From the NCBI GenBank assembly GCA_950097015.1, contig CATNEN010000008.1, positions 1,860,001 to 1,924,000 on the forward strand: 64,000 nucleotides of DNA, read 5' to 3'. A model generated the notes under the pieces. It had not been told where the DNA came from, searched no databases, and saw only the letters and a program-made list of their open reading frames with translations. A program made the translations under genes and the position numbers. Positions 33,362 through 45,700 of the stretch are shown piece after piece; within the stretch, counting starts at the first letter, position 1, and every line of letters starts with the position of its first letter. This DNA is from Macrostomum hystrix. Lineage: Eukaryota; Platyhelminthes; Macrostomidae.

Positions 33362-36232
33362 ATGGATCAGCAGTCTGGAAATCCGGTCGATGCTACAAAT
33401 CCATCATCGACTGTCGTGAAAAAGGGCCCCAAGCAGCAGCAGCAGCTACGAGCCGCTGAAGAGACATTCGAGCAGCAGCAGCAGCCGCCGCAGGTCCTAC
33501 GTCGGCGGGCTGGTCGAGCCGGCGGAATCGTCGGCGGAGGCGACTTCGACGACAAGCCATCGACGCAGCAGCAGCCGATGTCGGTGACTGGGCGACAGGC
33601 TCAGCTGATCAGGCGGATGTCCACAATCGAGATGGTGGTGCACAATGAGGACGGCGAGACAGAGGAGGTGGAAATCGACGTGGCGGAGGCGGAGGCGGAG
33701 GGCGGTGAGTACACGTCGCCAGTTGTGGCCGGGAGATGAAGATCGGGACACCGGGTGTTTGAGAACTTTTGTAATTCTCTGGCAGGAGATTCAGGGCCAA
33801 CAATGAGAAAGTCAGGGCAGATGTACACACCTGTGTGAGTGAGTGCCTGCGTACAGTATCTGTGTGCGTGTGTGCTCAGGAGTCAGCGGAATGAGCAGAA
33901 ACGCTTCTAGCTGGCTCTGTGGGTCTTACTGTCACAAAATCATGTGCAATCCTGATGAATATTATCACAATTGTTATTATTATTCTCAAATTTCAGGTGT
34001 CAGGGATTCCGTGATTTTGGGATTCCAGGATTTAGTGTTGCGTGCCTATGTGGCCGATTTCAGTTTTCAGTTGACTAACTCCTGAGATCTGCGTCCACAA
34101 AGCCATGCATCTAATAATCTCCCTGCTTTGTTCCCGCTGCTTCTGCATATCTTTTCAGCTTCTCCAAGGCAAGCAGCTGAATGGGATCAATTGCAGCTAG
34201 CGGCTCAGAGGCGGTTAGAAACAGGATATGGGGAGCTATGATGAGGGGAAGATGGGATCAAGATGAAAGGTGGCTAGAGGGCGGGGGGCCAGAGACGGCG
34301 AGGCAGTCGAAATTCACTCGGAAACGCTCGGAGATCAGCTTGTGAATGCGTAGAGCAGAGAAAAAATGTGAAAAGAAGGTATACAGGTTCACATTTGCTC
34401 AGACCATCAGCCTAGCTCTCCGAGTTCTTTGGCTAATTATGTCGCGTCTAGTGCACGGCTGACAGACCCTCAAAGAGTCTTTGAGCCGGGCGCAAAATTT
34501 CAGCGCTAAATTGCACTCCACGACTCGCCATCCGCTGGTCAAAGACACTTTTTAAGACCAAGAGAAATAATTAGAAACTGTCTCTTTGATAGTACTAGAA
34601 TGTCAGCGTGGGGGCTCCCGACACTCGGCGCGGATAAAGGGAGCGCTGGGGTACAAGAATGTCAGCGTGGGGGCTCCCGACACTCGGCGGATGAAGGGAG
34701 AGCCAATGTTCAAGCTTTCAATTCGATTGAGAAACTTAAACTCAGAATATTCAAAGGACTTTAATTAAAGTACTTTAATAGTTGAAGTCAATAAAATTGC
34801 ATGATAAATGCAATGACAGTTTGTTTTGTAAAGCGAACCAGCTAGGATAAATGAGCAAATGATGACGCATTAGATGATGCATTTCTCATCAGCCTCTCAG
34901 ATGATGCATCAGCTGGGTTTGTGCCAGCTGCGGCACGAGAGTTCAACAAGCTTTGAGAATCGTTAAAAAAGTCGCAATCGTCCCTGTTTAGACCCACTGT
35001 ATTTCTATACTCGCGATAACATACCGGCGCAGGTGCTGAGCAATGGTGTCAAAATGAGGCAGGGAACACGAAATAGGGGATCATAAACGACTCATACCAA
35101 TGACATCACTGAGCCAAGAAAGCTTTGGAGTTCCCACTGTCTGATTTGTTTGTCGGACTTTGATTTGAACTTCGATTTTAAGGTTCATCAGTGAGGCTTC
35201 ATGACCTGTGTAGCTTTATAAGTAAGCCCCATTGTCGCTATTGCATTAAAGTAAGGCTCCGAGTGGGATGGAGAAATGTGCGCGAAAATCTATTGTGGTT
35301 CAGGCAAATTCATCTGGTCTGCCAGATTGATTATTGGCCGAGAATATTGAGCTTAGAAAGATTTGGCATCTCTTGTGCTGCAGCTACCTGAGCAGTACGA
35401 GTGTAAAGATTTTCGCGAATAAACGAGATTTTGGACACAGCATACAGATGAGGATTAGGAACAGATAAGACAGGATGAAATTCTGTGCAGATTTAATTTC
35501 GAACGACACTTCCACAGTTCTGAATGATTAATTAAAACAGTTTTTTTCCACTGCCTGCATGCGGCTTCAGTGGAGCAGGCTTAGATAAGATTCTGTTCGT
35601 TTCTCTTTTAGCTCAGGACGAGCTGGCCTTGTCTCCAAGGAGAAGCAAAACAAAACGAATCAGCACAAAGAACTCGCATAGAATTCAAATCGATTTCGAT
35701 TTTGAAAATTGATTATGCTCGGGTGGAGGGTGGTATTTTATTGATGGTTTTCTAAAGAAGTCAATCCTCCATTTCGATTCACCATACAAGCATCAAGCAA
35801 GCATCACGTGACAGCTATCAGCCAATAGAAAGCCGGGTGATTCCCAAGGTCGTCATCAAGAAGTAACTTATGTCATTGAAGTGATTAAACAAATAATGCG
35901 AGAATGTTGCCAGCCTTAAAATCGATATTTCTATTGTTCCAATCCTCCTCCGCAATTCCTCCCCAGCCGGCATGCCGCAGCGTTCTGGATCCAGCATCTC
36001 GGACCGCATCAATCGCCGACGAAACTCGGAGCTCGCTGCCGACATCATCCGCCTCTCAGCTGCGCACCGGCGGCGCGAGTTTGTCCAGCTGTTGAACGAG
36101 CATCGCGCCATTGTGCGCGACCTGCAGACGCACAGCTCCGGAGTCGGCGGACGGCGCTCGAACCAGCGACCTCCGAAGCTGGTTGGCACCATTCATGAGA
36201 GCAGTGTGGACAAGGAGAAGGACCATTTTTGA
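33362..36232 (+). CDS. Unrecognised two-exon gene, about 202 residues
   Basis: Plus strand, exons 33,362-33,704 and 35,967-36,232, joined GGCG|GTGAGT to TTCCTCCCCAG (1+2 phase). The 609 nt encode 202 residues. ATG at 33,362 (MDQQSGNPVDATN); the frame is also open upstream, but no earlier ATG exists in it. The N-terminal half is glutamine-rich with basic patches and an acidic tail (NEDGETEEVEIDVAEAEAE). The C-terminal exon is basic and helical (ISDRINRRRNSELAADIIR, then LSAAHRRREFVQLLNEHRAI), probably a coiled coil. AATAAA lies at 36,294-36,299, 62 bases after the TGA, which supports the end. No known domain is recognised. A 5' non-coding exon is possible (an AG acceptor lies just before the ATG). 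Confidence 0.65.
33830..33945 (+). repeat. Dispersed repeat, copy 1 (partner at 36,525-36,632)
   Basis: Shares GTACAGTATCTGT, GTGCTC..GAGTCAGCG, ATG.GCAGAA, GGCTC and a GGGTCT..TGTCAC segment with 36,525-36,632 in the same order and strand, diverged by substitutions and small indels. One copy is in the intron of the 33,362 gene, the other just downstream of it. Confidence 0.7.
34598..34690 (+). repeat. Two-unit tandem duplication inside an intron
   Basis: GAATGTCAGCGTGGGGGCTC followed by CCGACACTCGGCG occurs twice, about 60 bases apart, the second unit with a small deletion of CGCG. Within each unit CCGACACTCGG is close to a short inverted repeat. Confidence 0.85.
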
Positions 36233-36293
36233 AGCAAAACTGATTTTGTTTTTTAACAATATATCCGTTTAAGTTTATGTTGTTTCTTAATTC

Positions 36294-36299
36294 AATAAA
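36294..36299 (+). terminator. Poly(A) signal AATAAA
   Basis: Canonical AATAAA 62 bases after the stop of the 33,362-36,232 gene. Confidence 0.6.
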
Positions 36300-39009
36300 T
36301 CGAAAAACTTTTTTCTGGTTCCTACGCACGAAATGCGTCTAAAAGTACATTTTTGCACAAAACAGTGTTTCACAAAAACTAGCTTGGAAGAGACTAATGC
36401 AATACTTTCACTAGTTACTTCATAGAAAATATAAAGTAACATTTTCCAAGCAGGTAGTTTCTTGAATAGCTCTTGTATTTTCTATCGAATGCTTGAATCC
36501 AAGTGCCGATTTAAGGTAGGTCCTGTGTGAGCGTATGGCTGTGTACAGTATCTGTATGCGAGTGCGCTCCGGAGTCAGCGAAATGGGCAGAACTGGCTCC
36601 TCGCAGGCTGCGGGTCTATTGTCACCCAATTTAGCCATTTTTATAATCTGGATTCTTCGATGATTCAACCATGTATTAGCACGTAGATTGTGCCCTGAGT
36701 CTATGTGAGCAAATAACTGATCTTAACGAGACAATTCACACATTTCCTTCTCCTATTTCATTTTTGTCTAATTGTAACAATTTTACGAGATTGCATTAGG
36801 ATAGGTTCTAAGAAAGTACTGATATACGAGGCTGCAGGACCAACGCGCCTCGGTTTTTCCCGCATATTGTCGATACCAATAGCACTCTAGGGGTAAGTAA
36901 CGGCTTCGCGACAGCAGGCAGGCTATACTTGAGACCCACTAAACGAAAATGCTTTCTCGAGGAAAGTTATTGCTTTCGCCATGTGCTCATCAGCAGCATC
37001 ATCGCTAGAGATAGCTGAGCTCACTTATGCTTCGCATCATCCTATCACACCGAGCACGTCGGGCCAATTAGCCAAGGCGATCGTTAAACAGAAAAATGGG
37101 CCAAGCGTGCGGACGCTGACGGGACAAGACGAGGCCGCGTCGTCCACCTCTAGGGACGTCCCTCTGTGCTGCAGTTAATTTTATGTGACGCATAGTTCGT
37201 AGATGCCCGTGTACACAGTAGAAGAGGACTAGCAGGGCCTGATCAAAGATAGTCATCATGCTACTCGTAGAAAGATGTTCTATGCATCATGCCTGCCTAT
37301 ACTGTACTAATAAGCACAAGCATGCAAGAGGGAGGTATACGTCACTCAAAGTTTTTGTCAGACCTTGCATGGACGGCAAAGTAAAATTAGTGTCATATTT
37401 GCGGAATAGCTGGCATCAAAATGATGGCGCTGAACGCCTAATGAAAGACGACAAAGAAGCCTGGCATAATTATATGCCGTTCTCTCAAAATTCTCTCTGA
37501 AGGCAGCAAGAACAGGCAACAGAAGCAATATGTGGCTATTAACGTATTAACGAAGGTTCAGGACAAAAAACGGTGTCCAACCAAAGTTTGGTAAGCAGCC
37601 TAAAGTCACAATTTCACAGGTCACAAAACACTGTCTCCAGATGTGCTGTAGCTTATTTTAATTCATTTACCTGAAGAAAGCGATATGAAGGCGAGGATTG
37701 GAACGCTCGATATATTCCGATGAGTTTCAGACGGAAAATAGGGGGTAGTGTCAGATGGTCCGAAAGCCATAGGCCATCCTAGATTGGCTGGGGGCCGTAG
37801 GTGCGCCCTGTCTAAACTCCAGAAGGCTTGGAAGGTCATTGCAGAGTCATGTTGCGGCTTTTAGTGTGGAATTCACAGTGTCCACGTCTCAGCGCTGAAC
37901 AACAGGGTGAGAATTACCAATAACGATGGATTGACAGATGGATGGAACAAGAATTAGTGTCACCCTAAGCCATAAAGATTGGCGACGCTGTGCAGAAAAT
38001 ATTATTGTTTCAAAGCTTAATGACAATATCATTCATTGCCATGAATGATAATGAGACAGTATGAGCGTTATGTACATTTGAGCATGATACCGCAATAAAT
38101 GCTTGCTTGGCTTAATCTCACAGCACACACCCTAACCCTCAGCGGGTTAACTGAAACATCATCCGAACTGAGTCCAAATCTATAATCTATATCTAAAAAG
38201 ATTCTAATAAACTAAGATCGAATTAAAAAAGCAAAATAAAAAATTCGCACAACTACAACTAGCTTGCGTGCACAATTTATCATAACAAATTTAGCTCGCT
38301 TGTTTACTCGCAGAGACTACTTGAAAGTTGTTATTTAGATTTTACTCGTAGTAGCAAAAACAAGGAACAATGTAATAAACATAACGATCGCTTACTATTG
38401 GAATAGCGTAGAAATTTTCAACCAAACAAAGCGGATGTTAGTGGCAAACTGTTAATAGTTACAAAAAACTTACTATTAGTTATCCACGCGATTTTGTAGT
38501 TTTATCGATCTTTTTCAACGCAATAATGCTTAAAAGTGAAGAAAATTACTATTAAATGCTATAGCATTAAACTTCATATTAAACTTGAAGATAGTTAAAA
38601 GCAAAAAATTAGTTTTAGGTAATTAGCACAGCGCGTGTGTAATTAACTGCTTGTGTAGAGTTAATTAAACTCGTAACTAAGCTAAAGAGAAAGCAACAGC
38701 CGGATTGGCTAAATGCGAAAAAATCTGTGGATAGCACAAGAACGGGACAGAAAATTAAACTGCAGAAACTTCAAGGCTTACAATCAGATGCAAGAAATGA
38801 ATAGATTGATAATAAAAAAATCAAGGCATGAGTGCTGAAGAAAAAAACTAATAATTATGCAGCCTTACTAACTCTGCAAAAAACCGAGAAGGATATTTAA
38901 AGACTAAACAAAAAGATGGCCTGGTACTGCAAAATGCACAGAGCTGGATTGCTCTAACCATAAAACTAAGCGAGGTCCAAAAATTAATAGAAAAGCAAAA
39001 CTGGAACCG
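36300..39009. other. Intergenic DNA, no gene recognised
   Basis: Contains the second copy of the dispersed repeat (36,525-36,632) and otherwise single-copy AT-biased sequence. Open frames of 60-82 codons have no recognisable motif. Confidence 0.5.
36525..36632 (+). repeat. Dispersed repeat, copy 2
   Basis: Partner of 33,830-33,945; see there for the shared blocks. Confidence 0.7.
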
Positions 39010-39345
39010 GCATAAAACACCGATGAAACCACGGGTGAAACCGTTGCAAAAGCACCGGTGTAACGGTACAAAAGCACCGGTGTAACGGTACAAAAGCACC
39101 GGTGTAACCGGTACAAAAGCACCGGTGTAACCGTTGCAAAAGCACCGGTGTAACCGTTGCAAAAGCACCGGTGTAACCGTTGCAAATTCACCGGTGTAAC
39201 CGTTGCAAAAGCACCGGTGTAACCGGTACAAAAGCACCGGTGTAACCGGTACAAAAGCACCGGTGTAACCGGTACAAAAGCACCGGTATAACCGGTACAA
39301 AAGCACAGGAAAAAAGACGACACAAAGGCACCGGTAAAACACAGA
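39010..39345. repeat. 22-23-bp minisatellite with ACCGGT core
   Basis: About 14 units of AAAAGCACCGGTGTAACCG plus GTAC or TTGC. The palindromic ACCGGT hexamer occurs once or twice in every unit. Minus-strand open frames (GAFVPVTPVLLYRLHRC) are repeat by-products. Confidence 0.9.
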
Positions 39346-39757
39346 CAATATAAAAGCTAAAACTCGCACAAACACAGGTACAAAGGTACAAAAGGATTGG
39401 TAGCACTGGTGACAAAAAGCAGGGGAAAAACTGGAAGAAATCTAAAAAATGATCAGGGAAACTAAGAACGAGCGTACTTTCCTATGGCTACCTAATTTCG
39501 CGCATTATTTTTTTGTCTTGATTCTGTGGATCTTTATCTATGGATTATCAATTGAGGTTAAGACAGAATTTTCCATTTTATACTAGATTTACGAAGTATA
39601 GTACTAACGCTAACATTTTAAGTAGTATAGTATATAACAGCAAGCATAAAAATTCTAGGCAATCTTAGCATAGCCTTCTCAGACTTATTAGTGCTACTTA
39701 AATCTGTCAGTTCCAATAGATATTCCAATAGATGCCGTAGCTAGATTGACTATGAAG

Positions 39758-42700
39758 TTACTGCTGGCGGATCGAAAGCTTTGACACGGCTAGCCTAGGC
39801 GAGGCCTCAGCAATAAAAGGCGGCATAATGTACAGCTTCCAGTTGTCCGCCTCGCGCATCTGAACAAGGCAGCCCAAATCTAGCAGCAAGAACAGCGGTG
39901 TCAGGCCCTGATCGCTGACCAGCTGCACTCGATAGACTTCCAAATTGTAGCGACCTGCGCCAGTGCGAACACTCAGAAGGCAAGACCAGCCGGCTGACAA
40001 TTTACTGAGTTTCGATTCTCTAGCCAGGCCCATTCTAATTAGACGCAGCATTTGTCGGCGCAGATTCATGTAGGCCAGACCAAACGAATCGGCGTTCGGA
40101 TGAAGGAATCCTTCGGCGCCAGCCGGAGTCGACGATTTGTTATCGATGCACAACGGCGGATTGACCACATGGACCTGGACGCAGCGGCCAATGTTGATAT
40201 TAAACTCCAATAGCCGCTCCTTATTGTAGAAAATGCGAATCGGCCGGCTAATGGCCTGCAGAGCGGCTGGATGAATGGCCACGCGAGGCAGCTTGCCGCT
40301 GTTTGGATGACAACTACGCCGGAAACGTATTGTGGGCGATAGAGTTAAACGAAGCCGTGCGTCGGGCAGACTAAATTCACGGCCGGGCCGACAGTCGAGC
40401 AGGCAGGTCAGGCTGGCGGCCGGAGCGAGCGCGGCCTGGCATGCGCTAAGGGCGGCAGGCACACAGAGACAAGCGTCAAGTGGTCGGCAGCATATAACGC
40501 CAACGTCAACCAAAAGTAGACGCACTAAAGCGCTGGGATTGGCGGTCTCGGGTTTCCATGGAAGCACTTGTGCGCGACGCCAAGGTCCAACATCCGCCGG
40601 ATCGCGAACAAGGCAGAGGGCACCAGGGCGCAGGGTGGTGGCCAACTGGTTGGAGACTTCGCTGGCTCGAACAAAGTGCACATTGCAATTGTTGCCTTCT
40701 TTTTTCTGTTTATATGAATCAAGAATAGACGCTTCCACGGCGGCTTCTTTCATTTTAATCAGACATTCGGGCCCCGCCTTATCAAAAATTTCCAAGCTCA
40801 TCTCCTGCTCTACATACTCCACGCATTCAGTGTCTTCTTCGGTTTTGAGCTGGTCATTGGCAACCTCTGCCGCTTCGATTCTATCAATATCTGCTTCGCT
40901 CTCAGCTTCGATAGCTTCTGATTGAGCATCTTCTTGAGCCTCTGCCAGCTCGATAGGCACACCATTTTCAACCTCGATTGCTTCAGGTAGAGCTTCTTCG
41001 GTTTCGAGCTGGGCGTTGGCATCATCTGCAGCTTCGATTCTATCAATATCTGCATCGCTCTCAGCTTCGATAACTTCTGATTGAGCATCTTCTTGAGCCT
41101 CTGCCAGCTCGATAGGCACACCATTTTCAACCTCGATTGCTTCAGGTAGAGCTTCTTCGGTTTCGAGCTGGGCGTTGGCATCCTCTGCCGCTTCGATTCT
41201 ATCAATATCTGCTTCGCTCTCAGCTTCGATAGCTTCTGATTGAGCATCTACTTGAGCCTCTGCCAGCTCGATAGACGCACCAAGTTCGGCCTCGATTGCT
41301 TCAGGTAGAGCTTCTTCGGTTTCGAGTTGGTCGTTGGCATCCTCTGCCGCTTCGATTCTATCAATATCTGCTTCGCTCTCAGCTTCGATAGCTTCTGATT
41401 GAGCATCTACTTGAGCCTCTGCCAGCTCGATAGACGCACCAAGTTCGGCCTCGATTGCTTCAGGTAGAGCTTCTTCGGTTTCGAGTTGGTCGTTGGCATC
41501 CTCTGCAGCTTCGATTCCATCAGTATCTGCTTCGCTCTCAGCTTCGATAGCTTCTGATTGAGCATCTTCTTGGGCCTCTGCCAGCTCGATAGACGCACCA
41601 AGTTCAGCCTCGATTGCTTCAGGTAGAGCTTCTTCGGTTTCGAGCTGGTCGTTGGCATCCTCTGCCGCTTCGATTCTATCAATATCTGCTTCGCTCTCAG
41701 CTTCGATCGCTTCTGATTGAGCATCTTCTAGGGCCTCTGCCAGCTCGATAGACGCACCAAGTTCAGCCTCGATTGCTTCAGGTAGAGCTTCTTCGGTTTC
41801 GAGCTGGTCGTTGGCATCCTCTGCCGCTTCGATTCTATCAATATCTGCATCGCTCTCAGCTTCGATAGCTTCTGATTGAGCATCTTCTAGGGCATCTGCC
41901 AACTCGATAGGCACACCATTTTCAACCTCGATTGCTTCAGGTAGAGCTTCTTCGGTTTCGAGCTGGTCGTTGGCATCCTCTGCCGCTTCGATTCTATAAA
42001 TATCTGCTTCGCTCTCAGCTTCGATAGCTTCTGATTGAGCATCTTCTTGGGCCTCTGCCAGCTCGATAGACGCACCAAGTTCGGCCTCGATTGCTTCAGG
42101 TAGAGCTTCTTCGGTTTCGAGTTGGTCGTTGGCATCCTCTGCCGCTTCGATTCTATCAGTATCTGCTTCGCTCTCAGCTTCGATAGCTTCTGATTGAGCA
42201 TCTACTTGAGCCTCTGCCAGCTCGATAGACGCACCAAGTTCGGCCTCGATTGCTTCAGGTAGAGCTTCTTCGGTTTCGAGCTGGGCGTTGGCATCCTCTG
42301 CAGCTTCGATTCCATCAGTATCTGCTTCGCTCTCAGCTTCGATAGCTTCTGATTGAGCATCTTCTAGGGCCTCTGCCAGCTCGATAGACGCACCAAGTTC
42401 AGCCTCGATTGCTTCAGGTAGAGCTTCTTCGGTTTCGAGCTGGTCGTTGGCATCCTCTGCTGCTTCGATTCTATCAATATCTGCTTCGCTCTCAGCTTCG
42501 ATCGCTTCTGATTGAGCATCTTCTAGGGCCTCTGCCAGCTCGATAGACGCACCAAGTTCAGCCTCGATTGCTTCAGGTAGAGCTTCTTCGGTTTCGAGCT
42601 GGTCGTTGGCATCCTCTGCCGCTTCGATTCTATCAATATCTGCATCGCTCTCAGCTTCGATAGCTTCTGATTGAGCATCTTCTTGAGCCTCTGCCAGCTC

Positions 42701-45700
42701 GATAGGCACACCATTTTCAACCTCGATTGCTTCAGGTAGAGCTTCTTCGGTTTCGAGCTGGGCGTTGGCATCCTCTGCAGCTTCGCTTCCATCAATATCT
42801 GCTTCGCTCTCAGCTTCGATAGCTTCTAATTGAGCATCTTCTAGGGCCTCTGCCAACTCGATAGACGCACCATTTTCAACCTCGATTGCTTCAGGTAGAG
42901 CTTCTTCGGTTTCGAGCTGGTCGTTGGCATCCTCTGCCGCTTCGATTCTATCAATATCTGCATCGCTCTCAGCTTCGATAGCTTCTGATTGAGCATCTTC
43001 TTGAGCCTCTGCCAACTCGATAGGCGCACCATTTTCAACCTCGATTGCTTCAGGCAGAGCTTCTTCGGTTTCGAGCTGGTCGTTGGCATCCTCTGCCGCT
43101 TCGATTCTATCAATATCTGCTTCGCTCTCAGCTTCGATAGCTTCTAATTGAGCATCTTCTTGAGCCTCTGCCAGCTCGATAGACGCACCAAGTTCGGCCT
43201 CGATTGCTTCAGGTAGAGCTTCTTCGGTTTCGAGCTGGTCGTTGGCATCCTCTGCCGCTTCGATCGCTTCTGCTTGAGCCTCTGTCAGCTCGATAGGCGA
43301 ATTATTTTCAGCCTCCATTTTTTCGGCTAAAGCTTCTTCTTCGGCTTCCAGTTCTTCTAGGACCGCTTCATCAAGAGTTTCCACGCTAATTTCCTGTTCT
43401 GCTTCGGCTTCGACTTCCTCTGTCGCCTCAGTTTCTGCTTCGCTATTTCCCTCGGCCTCTTCTGCCTGAGCCTCTTCCAAGGCCTCCGCCTCGGCTAACG
43501 TAGCTTCGAAATTAGCTAACTCAATGGCTTCTGCCTTTGTGACAGCCGCCGCGAAGGCTTCGCCCAGGCAATCAGCCTGGTGAGCACGTGAAAATGGTAG
43601 CAGACTGAGCAGCAGGCAAGACACATTGCTCACATTGTTACATCGACATGAGCTGGTTGGCAGCAATTCCACAACTGTCTGCACACGGGCCGCAAAACAG
43701 TTCGGACCTTCCGGGTAAAGTTTTGCGTCGCTATCGAATGGCGGCAAATCGCCAGCGGGCACAGCTGTTGGTACATAATCGGCTAATAAGCTAGCGTTCA
43801 CTTCGTCTAGATCTTTACGAATCGCACTACTGCTGACTTGGGCCGGTTTGGCAAGGCTTATGCCGCCGCCGCATTTAGTCAACGAAAGTAGCGGAATTAC
43901 TGATTTAACACCCTCAGGAAGCTGATAGAGTTGAATGGTAGAATTAATACGTGCGCCAAAAGCTGGCACTTCTTTAGAAATCACCACCGAGAAAGCAAAC
44001 TGCGGACCTAGCCGATTCATCAAAGCCTCTGAAGCAGACTGGTCATGGTACAGCGCAACGAGACCGTGCAGCCAACATTTGTAAGCTAACGGCGGAGCTA
44101 AACTTACTAGCTGCAAAGGTGCAGACCGCATTAGCGAAGTCGGCGTGGCAACAGTATGGCCGCAATCGACCAGGCGAACCAGCCAGTGCTGCCCACTGAT
44201 CAGGCGCTGGAGCACAGAGCCGCGACACCAAGCGCCATCGTGCCAGGCTAAGCAGGCCTGGCCTATATGGTAGTCCTCAAATGAAGCAACGCTCTGACTT
44301 GTTGGCGGTGGAAATGCTGCCAATTGTTTCGCTATTGTGACAGCTAGCTCACTATCAACCTGCAGCAGTATGTACAAGCGGGGCAGTTTGTCGCATCGCA
44401 GCAGCCGACAGACAGATGGCGACGTGGAGGAGAATGAAGAAGCTCGTACTATCAGTGGAATCTGGACAGCATAGCGGGCGGATGAAGCACAAGCCGGGGG
44501 CATCGCCGAACTGCCAGATTGCGACAGACTAACTGACCACGGCGGCGGCTCGGAGTCAAGACGCTTGAACAACAATCTTTGACCAACCAAAGACAGCGGA
44601 TTAAGGATGCCATCAGGGTGGCAAGGAACAGAGCAGGCTGGAACCGTGAAGAATTCTGGACAGGCCGAGAATAGCGGAGGCGGAAATGCTTCCTCTAGGG
44701 GCAGCCGATTAATCGTCCTACCGGAGTCGACATGCACAACTGTTATGTAGCCGGAACCATTTTCATTGGCTGATTTGACGATGCAACGCGAGTAGCTGAA
44801 AGTGTCGGGCGCTGTGGGAAGACGCCGACGGTACAGGCAGATCTGGCCTCGGAACAATCTGCGTCTGTAGGCGACCAGTGAGGCACCCAGGTCAAGCGGA
44901 ATCGGCTCATTGTAGAGAGCATTGAGCTGATCCTGGAGTTGGGCGCTTTTAGCAGCGCAGTGCGACAGACGCAGCCAACAAGAGTCGTCGGTAGAGATGT
45001 ACAATTTGCACAACATTTCATCAGTAATGTCCGGCCAAGGCACAATAGCCTGGTCGTAGATATTGTTCGAGGCGGCTAATAGCCTGGTTGTAAAGTTGCA
45101 GTAAACTGGCCAGCAGCGGAGCAGAGCGAGCAGGTCGCAGCCGGTGTCAAGAATGCTGATGCCAGTCACACTCTGGCTAGATGGCGAATCGATCGCGACC
45201 GCAGTGTCAACAGGCTCGGCAACGCGGAATCCGTGGAGGCGTAGACGCATTAAGGCTCGACCTGACCCGTTGGTGCCGGCTTTCAAAGCCTCGGCCAGCT
45301 CCGGCGGACAGGGCGGAATGCAGACCAGACGGTAGGCGAGTCGAGGCACTGAAGCTAGCCAATCAGGCAGGGGCAGCAAGGTGTCAGGCTTCTGGCGCGT
45401 GAAGCCATCATCGATGCAAAAAACCTTATCGTTATTGATTGACAAGCACCTGGCTACAAAGTAGTTGCTGGAATCAGAATGTTTCGGCTGTTGCTTGGCA
45501 GCGTGCCAGACACCGCAGGCCAAAAGGCCAGGCGGTGGCGTTGTCCTGATGGCATTAGACGACTTAGCATCGGCTAAATAGTTGCGCAATGTCTCGTCAA
45601 GAATGTCGCGCACCAGCTGCTGAACCTCAATGTTGGATTGCAGCGTCACAAGCAAATATCCGGCCGAGTCGATGCACACCAGATCAGCATCGGAGTCAAT

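Noticed and set aside
38848-39415. Minus-strand frames of 75-175 codons (LYRLHRCF repeats)
   Set aside because: They translate the ACCGGT minisatellite in two frames and have no start or domain support.
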